This document shows, in pieces, positions 25,943 through 34,782 of a stretch of 64,000 nucleotides of DNA. Source of the stretch: Candidatus Hydrogenedentota bacterium (GTDB lineage Bacteria > Hydrogenedentota > Hydrogenedentia > Hydrogenedentales > SLHB01); assembly GCA_029552745.1 (NCBI GenBank), contig JAKPDK010000184.1, positions 434,001-498,000 of the forward strand, read 5' to 3'. The position numbers and the translations under genes are program-made. Every line of letters begins with the position of its first letter. Positions within the stretch are counted from its first letter, which is position 1. The notes below the pieces were generated by a model. That model saw only the letters and a program-made list of their open reading frames with translations. It did not search any database and was not told the origin of the DNA.

Positions 25943-26922
25943 AGTGCAGATTCGTCAAAAAACTTAAAACTTTTGGTTGCAAATACTTCTCAAAAGCAAT
26001 CGGCGTGGTTTTTCTTGCGCCTTGTTTTCTCTGCGGATGTATGCCCACGGCGGATCTACCCAAAGATAACGGGAATGTCGCTGCGGTAGAATCGAGCGCC
26101 ATCGTCTACACCTACGACACGACGGTCCAATCTACAACAGAGGAAAAGCCTACCACTCCGGAAAACAACTCCGCCGACGAACAAGGCGGTGGTCAGCCTA
26201 TGGAACCGATCGATGCGGACTATCTACTTCCCGCTGAAGATGGGCCCGCCCGCGCCTCCGATGTGGCTGCCGTACTGGAAGAAGTGGAGGCATTGCGACG
26301 CGATGTCGCCCGGCTGGAACAAAGCGTGAACATCATCATGCGTTCGCGAATCAGCCAACTCCAAGAAGAAAACCGAACATTGCGCAGAGAATTGCAACGA
26401 CTCTATACGACTGGTCCCCGACAAGGAATCGGCTATCAACCGCCCCAAGTTCCTGCGCCAGGTAGAGACATTCTCGAGGACATTTACAATACCGTAGAGG
26501 AGGCATCATCTCCCGAACCACAGCAAGTGACTCCAGATGCCCCCTTACCGCCTATCACAGCTATCGCCGCGCCAGCCGCTGGCCCCGTACAGTATCACAT
26601 CATGAAGGAATGGGGTAGAACGCCTGAAGAAGCCGCTTCTCTCAACGCTTCTTCTCTAAAAGGCATGGTGTGCGTCGTGCCAGAATTTACCTCGCAAGAC
26701 GCGCTGGTCGCGTTGGGTAAATCGCTGCGAAAAGAGTTTGACGAATACGACAACATCACGATCGATGTTTTCAATAACCCGGACGCCGCTCAGGCGTATC
26801 TCGAATCCAATGCCTCGCCCGGGGTGCATCGGGTACTTACCGTAACACGTCATAAGAACACCCAAAATGACGCGATTGTCATCTTTCGCGATGGCACGCC
26901 GGTACCGATTTCTCCGGAGTGA
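25939..26922 (+). CDS. Lipoprotein with central coiled coil, unknown function
   Basis: A 327-residue secreted lipoprotein. Hydrophobic segment [15 protein letters not shown] gives a lipobox (LCGC) with lipidation expected at about Cys34. There follow a low-complexity Thr/Pro/Glu linker, then a coiled coil ([17 protein letters not shown]..., [17 protein letters not shown]), a Pro-rich linker, and a compact C-terminal alpha/beta domain from about 210 ([37 protein letters not shown]). I do not recognise the C-terminal domain. The ATG at 25939 overlaps the pdxH stop; the frame extends back inside pdxH, which I discount. Convergent with tilS. Confidence 0.7.
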   Translation: MKCRFVKKLKTFGCKYFSKAIGVVFLAPCFLCGCMPTADLPKDNGNVAAVESSAIVYTYDTTVQSTTEEKPTTPENNSADEQGGGQPMEPIDADYLLPAEDGPARASDVAAVLEEVEALRRDVARLEQSVNIIMRSRISQLQEENRTLRRELQRLYTTGPRQGIGYQPPQVPAPGRDILEDIYNTVEEASSPEPQQVTPDAPLPPITAIAAPAAGPVQYHIMKEWGRTPEEAASLNASSLKGMVCVVPEFTSQDALVALGKSLRKEFDEYDNITIDVFNNPDAAQAYLESNASPGVHRVLTVTRHKNTQNDAIVIFRDGTPVPISPE

Positions 26923-26951
26923 GCGAATGCGAACGACCGCCGCAGTTCTTC

Positions 26952-28364
26952 TCACCCATCTTCTCGAACGTTTACCTCTATGAAACGCCGCGTACGCTCC
27001 GTCACGGAAAAAGGAGCGGCGGGCATATGTCCTATCACCCATGCCACTTCTTCTCCCGCAACCAGTAACAACTGCTCCCGACGCTCCGTGGGGGGGATTC
27101 CCAATTCCGACAAGTATTTTTTAAGGCTTTTTCTTCCGCTCATTCCTAGTGGGATGAAGACATCCCCCGACCGTTTTTTGCGAATGATAACCGGCGCAGG
27201 AAGCCGATCTGCATCAAACACCTGTCGAAACGAGTTGCAGTAAGTCGCCATATCCTTGCCCGGCGGTTTTTCCATTACGCGCACACAAAATACCTTGCCA
27301 AACGCACGGGTCTCGCCCGGTACTTGAAGTAAAACGTGCTCTCCCTCTTTCCCTCGTAGATCTGGCACTTCTTCTTGAAATAAAAATTCAGCTTTGTATT
27401 TTGAAATGCCGACTGATACGTTAGCCCCAAAATCGCATTGGCTCCCCGCCACCCCTTCCACGATAGACCGCCGAACCGCTTCAATCCGTTCAAAAGACGG
27501 ACGCAGACCAACAGAATACGCCCAAAGCAAAATCGCCCGACGCTGTAGCGCTACAGGCGACCTTGCCAGTTCTTCACGACACAAGCGGTTTTGGGAATCC
27601 AGACATGCCTTCAAGCGATCACGCGCGGCTTCATCAAGATATTCGTTCTCTTCGCGATGAATTTCGGCGTAGCGACGCAACGCCTCATCAATTCTTGGGT
27701 TGTACCGGGCTCGAAGAAGCGGCAACAATTCGTGCCGAATGCGGTTCCGAATATAACAGGTCGCTGCGTTCGTCTTGTCCAACCGATAAGGAATGTTCCG
27801 TTCCTGGAGGGCAGCCATAATTTCGTCCCTCGTGCATTCGATGAGCGGACGTATCACTATCACGCCGCTTTTCTCGCTTGTCGGCGGTATACCGCAGAGC
27901 CCCTCCGGTGACGTGCCGCGCAGCAACCGCATAAGTACAGTTTCGGCCTGATCGTCGGCGTGATGCCCGGTGGCAATGGCGTTGCAGCCCGTAGCCCGGC
28001 ACGTATTCACAAGAAAAGTGTAGCGTAGCTGCCGCGCCCCTTCCTCAAAAGACAGTCCCTCTTGTCGCGCAAATTCTGCCACGACTGCGGTGCCCAGATG
28101 AAAAACGACGTTAAGTTTTTGACACTCCTCTCGGACGAACTCCGCATCGGCGGCACTCTCCCCTTCACGGGTCTGGTGGTCAAAATGCGCCACCTCAAAC
28201 GGGATGCCCAAATGACAAAACACGTGCAACAGACACATCGAGTCCGGTCCTCCGGAGACGGCGAGAAGTACCCTAACATCAGAAGTCAACATCCCATACT
28301 TCTGCAACGTATCACGTACACGCGTCACCAGCGATTCAAAGCTAGCCTTCTCAATACGAGCCAT
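26952..28364 (-). CDS. tilS: tRNA(Ile)-lysidine synthetase
   Basis: Modifies C34 of tRNA-Ile(CAU) to lysidine with ATP and lysine, switching its codon reading to AUA; essential in most bacteria. The PP-loop SGGPDSMCLLH is near residue 40, with the downstream motifs HFDHQTREGESAADAEFV, ATGHHADDQAETVLMRLLRG and RPLIECTRDEI typical of TilS. The C-terminal TilS_C domain is clear (RKKRSGDVFIPLGMSGRKSL, then LKKYLSELGIPPTERR). I favour the ATG at 28364; a TTG five codons earlier (28379) is the only other candidate. Codon AUA does occur in these genes, as expected. Confidence 0.95.
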   Translation of the reverse strand: MARIEKASFESLVTRVRDTLQKYGMLTSDVRVLLAVSGGPDSMCLLHVFCHLGIPFEVAHFDHQTREGESAADAEFVREECQKLNVVFHLGTAVVAEFARQEGLSFEEGARQLRYTFLVNTCRATGCNAIATGHHADDQAETVLMRLLRGTSPEGLCGIPPTSEKSGVIVIRPLIECTRDEIMAALQERNIPYRLDKTNAATCYIRNRIRHELLPLLRARYNPRIDEALRRYAEIHREENEYLDEAARDRLKACLDSQNRLCREELARSPVALQRRAILLWAYSVGLRPSFERIEAVRRSIVEGVAGSQCDFGANVSVGISKYKAEFLFQEEVPDLRGKEGEHVLLQVPGETRAFGKVFCVRVMEKPPGKDMATYCNSFRQVFDADRLPAPVIIRKKRSGDVFIPLGMSGRKSLKKYLSELGIPPTERREQLLLVAGEEVAWVIGHMPAAPFSVTERTRRFIEVNVREDG

Positions 28365-28475
28365 GTCTCTTGGTCCCAAAAGTTGCGTTTTTGCCCAGAA
28401 AGTCCGAAAATGCGCCGAAGTTCTTTTTTGTCCTGGAAAAGTTATGATATTACAAAAAGACGGAGGAGTGACGAA

Positions 28476-28634
28476 ATGGTTTGGTTTGATGCGCTTGTCG
28501 AATTCGTCAATTCAATTCCACCTTGCAACACAATCGACTGTTTTCCAGACTTCCTGGAAGATTTCTTCCGATTTCTGTTCACACTTATCGATTCTATTCT
28601 CGCGCTTTTCTTGGGAAACGTCCCCAATCCCTAG
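28476..28634 (+). CDS. 52-residue hydrophobic small protein
   Basis: A small gene in the gap between divergent tilS and the convergent kinase gene, just upstream of which it ends (4 bases). It has a near-perfect ribosome site, GGAGGAG, nine bases before the ATG. The product begins MVWFDALVEFVNSI, has two Cys spaced C-x4-C (PPCNTIDCFPD), then a hydrophobic helix (FFRFLFTLIDSILALFLG) and ends NVPNP. It looks like a single-pass membrane or membrane-associated peptide. No family recognised. Because of its size and Phe/Leu bias I cannot exclude chance, but ribosome site and position are good. Confidence 0.5.
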   Translation: MVWFDALVEFVNSIPPCNTIDCFPDFLEDFFRFLFTLIDSILALFLGNVPNP

Positions 28635-28638
28635 AGGG

Positions 28639-29598
28639 TTAACGCCGGAATAGGGGTCTCTTCAAGAACTTCCTGATTCTGTCCCATAACGAGGGTTGAC
28701 TCGACGGCGTAGACGCGGATGATGATGTTAACTCCACCTTATGAGGTTGTGATAATTGGTACAACTTCATTAATTCGTGGCGGAATTCCGCAGCATCAGC
28801 GAAACGGTCCTCTTTCCGGAAGGCCGTCGCTTTCACGAAGAACATATGACATTCCTCCGGCAAGTCGGGGCGCAAAACCGTCAGAGGCTCGGGATTCTTA
28901 AGAACCGGCCGTTTTCCCGTCAGCATTTCATAGAACATAACCCCTAAGGAGAACAAATCCGCACGCTTGTCCACCTCCCGCGCGTTCAGCAGTTGCTCTG
29001 GAGCCATGTATTCTCTTTTTCCAAGTGGTGCGCCCACCATAGTCAGAGCGCTTTCTGTGTCTGTCGGACGCGCCAACCCGAAGTCCAACAGTTTGACAGA
29101 TCCATCCGGTGTCACCATGACGTTTCCCGGCGATATGTCGCGGTGCACCATGAATTGATGGGCATGTTCTAGAGCACGACAAAGAAGTGTCAAAATGCGT
29201 ACCGTGGAGCCTATGCCCAACCGCCCACGTCGCTTTATTAAATGATGAAGGTTTTCGCCTTCAACATACTCCATGGTGTACATCAACATGTTCTCAAGTC
29301 GCCACGCATCGTATATTTTGACTACCCCAGGATGGTCAATGCGTCGGGCAAGCTCCACTTCGCGTTCGAATCGCAGCAACACCGACTCTTTATTCACATA
29401 TTGAGGCAAAATACACTTCAGCGCCACATTTTGATTCGTGCGGTGATCCAACGCCAAAAAGACCTTCCCCATGCCGCCCCGCCCAAGACTTCGAAGGATC
29501 TCATAGCGGCGACCGATAATATTCCCGGGCTTGAATAGCTCCGCCAACGACGATGGAGACGCGCCCTCGATTGGTTTCTTGTCGACAGATTCCGTCAT
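28639..29598 (-). CDS. Hanks-type serine/threonine protein kinase
   Basis: A cytoplasmic kinase (320 residues) with no transmembrane or sensor domain, only a short basic C-terminal tail (WDRIRKFLKRPLFRR). Numbered from the ATG at 29598: glycine loop LGRGGMGKVF (39-48), ATP Lys61 (ALKCIL), catalytic HRDISPGN (150-157), metal DFG (170-172), APE motif in MAPEQLL. The Lys usual in HRDLKPxN is Ser here; this HRDxSPxN variant is known in many bacterial kinases and should still be active. The start at 29598 has GGAAAGGCGGGG upstream; a TTG at 29661 is the alternative. Targets unknown; no phosphatase gene is nearby. Confidence 0.9.
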   Translation of the reverse strand: MTESVDKKPIEGASPSSLAELFKPGNIIGRRYEILRSLGRGGMGKVFLALDHRTNQNVALKCILPQYVNKESVLLRFEREVELARRIDHPGVVKIYDAWRLENMLMYTMEYVEGENLHHLIKRRGRLGIGSTVRILTLLCRALEHAHQFMVHRDISPGNVMVTPDGSVKLLDFGLARPTDTESALTMVGAPLGKREYMAPEQLLNAREVDKRADLFSLGVMFYEMLTGKRPVLKNPEPLTVLRPDLPEECHMFFVKATAFRKEDRFADAAEFRHELMKLYQLSQPHKVELTSSSASTPSSQPSLWDRIRKFLKRPLFRR

Positions 29599-29690
29599 GC
29601 GCCCCGCCTTTCCTTCCTCAGTAACCCACTGAGCACTTTCCCCCAGGCTATTCTCTTTCAACCCACCGTTAATGGGTTTCTTTTCTCAGA

Positions 29691-29699
29691 ATTATATCA
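29691..29699 (-). promoter_or_regulatory. Extended -10 promoter for the kinase gene
   Basis: On the minus strand TGATATAAT forms an extended -10 (TGn plus perfect TATAAT at 29696-29691). Expected start of transcription is near 29684. No -35 is needed with an extended -10 and none is evident. The inverted composite repeat ends (GGATTAAT on the minus strand) 31 bases upstream. Confidence 0.5.
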
Positions 29700-29722
29700 C
29701 AACTACGGAAATTACGATATAA

Positions 29723-30065
29723 GTTATATTAATCCAAAACCTTTGGCACCTTTTAGTCATGCTGGGTTAAAGAACCGGAGACGAGGTTTGACACGCAGAG
29801 GCACGTCTAAATCATTTACGAACGCCTAGATCATTTGGAATTACTCGCTTTTCCATACTACGTCCTTTTGCGCTAGAGACCGCCCCAGGCATTGCCAGGA
29901 ATGCCGCCAGGGACGACGTCGCAATCCCCCCGGGGTTATTAGGGAAATCCCGGGATCAGCATAGGGCGCACAGCAGTGCGCCCCTACAAAGGCACGAGGG
30001 CATTGCTTCGTCACATTGAAGACTGGCTCCTCGCAATTACAACCGGGCGTATAAGTCCAGGTCCA
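29723..30065 (-). repeat. Composite interspersed repeat, copy D (inverted)
   Basis: Reverse-orientation copy. Read on the minus strand: GGTTGTAATTGCGAGGAG (entry), GAAGCAATGC-type core, a small inverted module GGGCGCACTG...GTGCGCCC (plus strand 29964-29987, AGCAGTGCGCCCCTAC), a decayed core near 29880-29950, then the tail (GGACGTAGTATGGAAAAGCG, AGTAATTCCAAATGATC...) ending AAAAGGTGCCAAAG and GGATTAAT (29735-29728). Diverged relative to A and B but clearly collinear. The kinase gene starts downstream of its tail on the same strand. Confidence 0.7.
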
Positions 30066-30511
30066 TCACCGTGATTTAGTGTTAAACGTTTGTGAACTTG
30101 AGCAGATACCATATTTACAATAAATTCCTTGCTGTTCTTGATATGTAAAAGTTCCACCATATGATAGAGTTCCTTGGAGAAATGTGTATGTTGAAGCAGT
30201 GGTTCCAACACGATCGATGTTGGAACAATTGAGGAATGCATCACGAATTGCGCACTCACTGAAAAGAGGAATAACGTCTTTCGCGCCTTTAAGCCAAATA
30301 CCCGTCCCGAGGCATCCAGCGGGGGGCCGGATTTTGAAAACAAACATGGACCCTCGGTCAAGAGTCGAACTTTATATGTTGGAAGATCTTGTAAAGAAGT
30401 ATCCGCTCATTGATTCATATTTAAAAAACTATTGAATTCTTGGTAATATCGTAGTCTACTTCTCTCAAGGCAGTATTTGCTTAATTTAAATCAAAAGGGT
30501 TTTACAAAGAA
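30066..30511. other. Intergenic region with a 9-bp inverted repeat; no supported gene
   Basis: Frames of 80-116 codons occur on both strands, but none has a ribosome site and the codon choice is not like the neighbours. GTTCCAACA (30202-30210) and TGTTGGAAC (30218-30226) form a perfect inverted repeat around a 7-base centre. The final segment of the + frame, reading MLEDLVKKYPLIDSYLKNY before a stop at 30435, looks protein-like and might be a gene remnant, but I cannot name it. Confidence 0.6.
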
Positions 30512-31468
30512 ATGCTCTGCACGCTACTTCTCACATCGGCCCTGATAGCAGTTCGGGGCTACGCAACTAATGAAACTTCAGAGCCTCCATCTTTGGAACA
30601 AAAAGGCATTAGATTGACGGGTTTAGCACCATCGCCTGGAGAAACCGCTGCTTTAGGGTTTGCCATCAGCGCCGAATGGATGAAAGGCCAAGTCGTGCTC
30701 CGCTGTCCGGAAACCCTTTCATCCTCGATGGGACTCCATTTCATCGACCATATTAGAAAAGACATGCCTCAACTCTCACCTCTTTCCCAGCCGATAGCAT
30801 GGCGGATGGAACCTAAAAGAGGCATTCTGGCCTATACGGCCCGAACCGAGGAAGGCATCACATTCGAAGGGACCGCTGAAGCTGCTTCGGACGGCGCATG
30901 GATAACCCTCCGCGTTAAAAACGGTTCAAAAGAGCCGCTGAACAGTGTTGCATGTCAAATGTGTCTTTCTCTCTCGGCGGCGCCGCAATTCGCTGCAAAG
31001 AGTGATTTAAGTCATTCTTTCACCTGGATTGGGGGTTACAAAACAAGCCTTGATACGTTGACTCCAACCTCCAACGAAAAAGGAAGGATTCCGTGGCTTC
31101 TTATACCTACAGAAGCGATGCGTCGTAAATACACGGGGCCAAACGAATGCTCCGACGGCTGGTGGGTTGTAAACCAGAACGCCGACTTTCCCCTGCTGGC
31201 ACGCATTGCGGCCGACGGAAGTGGGCTTGTTGGCATTGCCTGGCATGACCCTGCAGCAATGCTTATGACAAACACAGCGATCCCCTGCCTACACGCTGGA
31301 CCCAGCAACGAGTTTTTCCTAAATCCAGGCGAAGAAGGAATTTGGCGAGGCAAAGTCTATCTTACGCGTAACAGTCCCGATAGGTTACTGTCCCAGTATC
31401 GCATCGATGAAGCGGAGAAATTTGTGCGCCACGACCTCGTCGTGACCCGAGCAGAGGCGCCGGAGTGA
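30512..31468 (+). CDS. Secreted protein of unknown function, first gene of the 30.5-34.8 kb operon
   Basis: A 318-residue exported protein with a signal peptide (LCTLLLTSALIAVRGYA). The rest appears to be all-beta with alternating hydrophobic strands (GAWITLRVKNGSKEPLNSVA, GSGLVGIAWHDPAAML), the look of a galactose-mutarotase-type or glycan-binding beta sandwich. A Cys-x-Met-Cys (CQMCLSLS) is notable. No catalytic motif recognised. It overlaps the downstream nitrilase gene by four bases (GTGA), and the next two genes follow within 20 bases or overlap, so all four are one transcription unit. Start is the first ATG; its ribosome site (AAAGAA) is weak. Confidence 0.7.
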   Translation: MLCTLLLTSALIAVRGYATNETSEPPSLEQKGIRLTGLAPSPGETAALGFAISAEWMKGQVVLRCPETLSSSMGLHFIDHIRKDMPQLSPLSQPIAWRMEPKRGILAYTARTEEGITFEGTAEAASDGAWITLRVKNGSKEPLNSVACQMCLSLSAAPQFAAKSDLSHSFTWIGGYKTSLDTLTPTSNEKGRIPWLLIPTEAMRRKYTGPNECSDGWWVVNQNADFPLLARIAADGSGLVGIAWHDPAAMLMTNTAIPCLHAGPSNEFFLNPGEEGIWRGKVYLTRNSPDRLLSQYRIDEAEKFVRHDLVVTRAEAPE

Positions 31469-32283
31469 CAAAGCCCAGTTCCGGAACCTTGAAAGTGGCA
31501 GCGGTTAGAGTCGTGTGGGTGCAAAATTCCGAAGAGCCTGATGAGGTTGTCGAACGGGGCTTTAGATTGGCGGCAGAGGCAGCGGCACAAGGGGCAAAAT
31601 TAATAGTTTTCCCTGAGAATTTCCTCCATTCACGTAACCCGGCTGACCAGATGATCCCTGATGGAATGCTCGTGAAGCGAACTGAGACATTTGCCAAAGA
31701 GCACAGCGTATACGTTGTCGCAGGAATCATCGAGAGTTGGAAATTTGACTGGCGCCAAACCTACGACACTTTCTTGAGTGCCATCGTCGTAGGCCCAGAG
31801 GGTTATTTGAGCAAGCATAGGAAAGTTGATGTCAACATGGTCCCCTACGACCGAACATGGAAGCCGGGCATGCCGAAAACTGACATGGACGTATGGCCAG
31901 GAGATGATTTTGCCATGCATAAAGCGGGCCCTATCGAAAGAATGGGGATATTGATCTGCCGTGATTCCAATTCCAGCTGGGCGTGGACACGAGTGCTTAC
32001 CCAAAATCCACAGATTATCGTCAGCCCGAACCTGCGCGACTCGGTAGTAAAATATGGCGCAGATTTCGGCGCTATGGCCGCCCTAAGCGGAGTACCGATG
32101 GTCGTTGCTTGTGGACACCCGGAAAGCGAATCGTTTATCGTGAACCGACGAGGGGAGGTGGTCGCGTTTCTGAATGACAGAGAAGGGGCCATCGTGGCCG
32201 ACGTAGAATTAGCCCCGCGGGACCCGATGCTCGTCTCGTTCGACGTCGTTCATAATAGCTTCGTTGTTCCACCGGAATACTGA
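31465..32283 (+). CDS. Nitrilase-superfamily carbon-nitrogen hydrolase
   Basis: A cytoplasmic C-N hydrolase with the complete catalytic set: Glu51 (FPENFLH), Lys120 (KHRKVD) and the nucleophile Cys165 (LICRDSN). A conserved Glu usually found between Lys and Cys is not evident in the expected place. Family members cleave amides, nitriles or carbamoyl groups (omega-amidase, N-carbamoyl amino-acid amidohydrolase and so on). Starts with a GTG that overlaps the previous stop (GTGA), so it is translationally coupled. The operon partner is a creatininase-type amidohydrolase, so the two may act on one amide-containing compound. Substrate unknown. Confidence 0.85.
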   Translation: MTKPSSGTLKVAAVRVVWVQNSEEPDEVVERGFRLAAEAAAQGAKLIVFPENFLHSRNPADQMIPDGMLVKRTETFAKEHSVYVVAGIIESWKFDWRQTYDTFLSAIVVGPEGYLSKHRKVDVNMVPYDRTWKPGMPKTDMDVWPGDDFAMHKAGPIERMGILICRDSNSSWAWTRVLTQNPQIIVSPNLRDSVVKYGADFGAMAALSGVPMVVACGHPESESFIVNRRGEVVAFLNDREGAIVADVELAPRDPMLVSFDVVHNSFVVPPEY

Positions 32284-32303
32284 AAAGACCGTAAAGAACT
32301 CTA

Positions 32304-32948
32304 ATGAAAAGATATGAGATACTTTTTGAGCGTGCTCTGCCACGGGATTTAGAGGCAGCCATCGCAGACAAACCTGTTGCGTATGTCCCAATGGGGACGC
32401 TTGAGTTTCACGGCTGGCATCTTCCCCTGGGTTTCGACGCCCTAAAGGCGCATACCATATGTGTTTTAGCTTGCAAAAAAACCCAGGGGTTTGCCGGCGG
32501 CCACCGTGATTACCCGGGGTCGATTATCAGTGACGAAATGTATGTGGCCGGAAACCTGCAAATCATTCTCCAGCGCTTATACGCCATGGGGTTTCGCGTC
32601 GTAGTAGTATTGACGGGACACTATCCACAAGAACAGGTAAACCTGGTCCACGCAGTAGCATCGGAAGCCGAAAAAAAGTTCTCTCAATTCCGGGTGATAG
32701 CACTGGCCGAACCTGAAGCGTTCCGGGAATGGCGTGGCGACCACGCGGCAAAATGGGAGACTTCCCTAGCGCATGCAATTATGCCCGAACTTGTGGACTA
32801 CGATGCTATGGAGAAACACGAAGACCCTCTATATGGTATTTGCGGTGAAGATCCCCGGCGGACAGCTTCCCAGAAATTGGGTCAGGAAATGCTTGAGGCA
32901 ATCGTTGTACATCTAGCGAATAAAGTCGAACATGCACTATCTCATTAA
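32304..32948 (+). CDS. Creatininase-family amidohydrolase
   Basis: A 214-residue creatininase/FAPy-deformylase family (PF02633) protein. Metal-binding motif MGTLEFHGWHLPLGFDALKA holds Glu34, His36, His39 and Asp45; VVVLTGHYPQEQ matches the conserved 'TGHGGN' block (modified), and the later GDHAAKWETSLAHAIMPE supplies the Glu of 'HAGExET'. Family members cleave cyclic or linear amides, including creatinine, N-formylated and lactam compounds. The next gene begins 17 bases before this stop. It is the third gene of the operon with the nitrilase. Confidence 0.85.
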   Translation: MKRYEILFERALPRDLEAAIADKPVAYVPMGTLEFHGWHLPLGFDALKAHTICVLACKKTQGFAGGHRDYPGSIISDEMYVAGNLQIILQRLYAMGFRVVVVLTGHYPQEQVNLVHAVASEAEKKFSQFRVIALAEPEAFREWRGDHAAKWETSLAHAIMPELVDYDAMEKHEDPLYGICGEDPRRTASQKLGQEMLEAIVVHLANKVEHALSH

Positions 32949-34782
32949 AGCGTTTTACCTTGCGACGGTGCTATTGGCAAGTGCAGGGAGTCAGCTAACC
33001 CAAAACAATAGCAAGCTTCGCCTTTTTGATGCAGAAGCGTACGGTGCTGTCGCCAACGATGACTCGGATGATAGAGTTGCGTTGCAGGCGGCAATCGACG
33101 ACGCAGTGAAGCACGGAGAGAACACGGCAATTGTTCTCAGACCTGGGATTTATCGCATTGGCGCCTCCCCGGAAGGTCCATCCGCTCTGAAAATAGAAGA
33201 CGCAAGGAAGCTTGAGCTTCGGGGAGAATCCGGTAAGACGGAGCTAATCTTCACCGAGCCTCGTCAGGGCGGTATATTCGTCACCAAGAGCAACGAAGTG
33301 TTTATCCGGCACCTCACAATTGACTTCGATCCGCCGCCCTTTATGCAAGGCGTTGTCCGGAGACAAGATGGCGCGGCCGGCCATTTTGAACTTCTTTTAC
33401 AAGATGGTTTTCCTTCTCTGCGAGAACCGTGGTTTTCGGAAGCCCCAAGACCTTATGGCCAATGGGGAGTCATCATTGATACTGAGCATCGCCGCCTCAA
33501 ATCCGGCACTCCGGACTTCATCTTCCTGGACCACTGGGAGCAATTGGACAAAAACCTTTGGCGCATCTACGTCGTAGAAGACCAGCGAGATCGCATCGGG
33601 TATATGAAACAGGGTGACCGGTTCGTGCACATGGCGCGCTCAGGCCCGGGGGCCATCTTCTTTAATCAATCACGACATTCCGGCGTCGAAAACGTGACGA
33701 TACATGCATCGCCCTCGTTGGCCATCGGAGCCGTTTCTGTAGACGGATTGATTGTCCGGAATGCCCGCATCGCGTTTCGAAAAAATACTGCCCGTTTGAT
33801 CGCCACAAACGCGGATGGAGTGCATTGTCAACAGAATCTTGAAGGACCTTTAATCGAGCACTGTTATTTCGAAGGGATGGCGGACGATGCTGTCAACATC
33901 TATTATTACCCGAACAAGGTGCTTGAAGTGCGAAATAATAGTACATTCCACGTAAGTGCGGGTGGCATAATCGAACCTGGGGAACTAATTCAGTTTTTCG
34001 AGCCGGTTGAAGGACTAATACGTGGCGAAGCTCGCACAGTGAACGTATCTCACTCGGATAACGGCTACGAAATATCTCTCGACCGTGTTCTATCGTGTGT
34101 CCACGCTGCGCCAGACGGAGGCGACCACGTGTACAACTTGTCGCGCGCAGGGCGCGGCTTTGCCATTAGGCACAATACATTTCACTACCACCGCCGTCAT
34201 GGCGTAATGATCAAAGCCCCAGGAGGAGTTGTTGAGAGTAACACGATCGAAGGATGCGGCGGTTTTGGCATCGTGGTGGGAAACGATCCTGATTGGCCGG
34301 AAGGTGTTATACCGACGGATATTGTAATTCGCGGCAATCGAGTTGCAGGTTGCGGGCGTTCCGTATGGTACCCGCGCATGTCTCACGCGGCCGCCATACA
34401 GGTTACAGGGCGCGCTGAAAAGGGCCGCTTAGCAAAAGAACGCATTGTAAAGCGAATCACTATTACACAAAATGAGATCATCGATCCTCCCGGCGCCGGC
34501 ATTAGTATTGGCTCTGCCCAGGACGTGAGCATTGTGGGAAACTCCGTGCACTTCGGGAACGAGGCCATTCTAGTGGGGAAACATGCCGCTATCGAGGTGA
34601 TAAACACGGAAGCAGTACGCGTTGCAGACCTGATGGTGACAGGCCACAGAGATGAACTTATCGCAGCAATACAAGCAGATAACGAATCGTTGGGCTCTAA
34701 CTCCTATTTAAACGTAGAGGAGAGTTCCGTACACTTGCCCGACATGAAAACGCTGCCGATCATTCTTGGAAAACTCCAATAG
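32932..34782 (+). CDS. Secreted right-handed beta-helix glycosidase, GH110-like
   Basis: A 616-residue exported protein (signal peptide KAFYLATVLLASAGS). The first domain begins with the pectate-lyase-like DAEAYGAVANDDSDDRVALQ, followed by coils of a right-handed beta helix (IEHCYFEGMADDAVNIYYYP, VVESNTIEGCGGFGIVVGN, ITQNEIIDPPGAGISIGSAQ). The combination NADGVHCQQ ... GMADDAVNI with a following beta-rich insertion resembles alpha-1,3-galactosidases of family GH110, which use an Asp in this region. I hold GH110 as probable rather than certain; a pectinase-like role is an alternative. It overlaps the creatininase gene by 17 bases. No lipobox; likely periplasmic or secreted. Confidence 0.75.
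   Translation: MHYLIKAFYLATVLLASAGSQLTQNNSKLRLFDAEAYGAVANDDSDDRVALQAAIDDAVKHGENTAIVLRPGIYRIGASPEGPSALKIEDARKLELRGESGKTELIFTEPRQGGIFVTKSNEVFIRHLTIDFDPPPFMQGVVRRQDGAAGHFELLLQDGFPSLREPWFSEAPRPYGQWGVIIDTEHRRLKSGTPDFIFLDHWEQLDKNLWRIYVVEDQRDRIGYMKQGDRFVHMARSGPGAIFFNQSRHSGVENVTIHASPSLAIGAVSVDGLIVRNARIAFRKNTARLIATNADGVHCQQNLEGPLIEHCYFEGMADDAVNIYYYPNKVLEVRNNSTFHVSAGGIIEPGELIQFFEPVEGLIRGEARTVNVSHSDNGYEISLDRVLSCVHAAPDGGDHVYNLSRAGRGFAIRHNTFHYHRRHGVMIKAPGGVVESNTIEGCGGFGIVVGNDPDWPEGVIPTDIVIRGNRVAGCGRSVWYPRMSHAAAIQVTGRAEKGRLAKERIVKRITITQNEIIDPPGAGISIGSAQDVSIVGNSVHFGNEAILVGKHAAIEVINTEAVRVADLMVTGHRDELIAAIQADNESLGSNSYLNVEESSVHLPDMKTLPIILGKLQ

Noticed and set aside
29661-29680. Hairpin AACCCA...TGGGTT as a rho-independent terminator
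   Set aside because: Stem is only six bases, and no gene on the + strand precedes it within reach; it lies in the leader of the kinase gene.
30184-30435. 83-codon ORF ending in a protein-like segment
   Set aside because: Only the last ~20 codons look protein-like; the start has no ribosome site. It may be a gene remnant but I cannot identify it.
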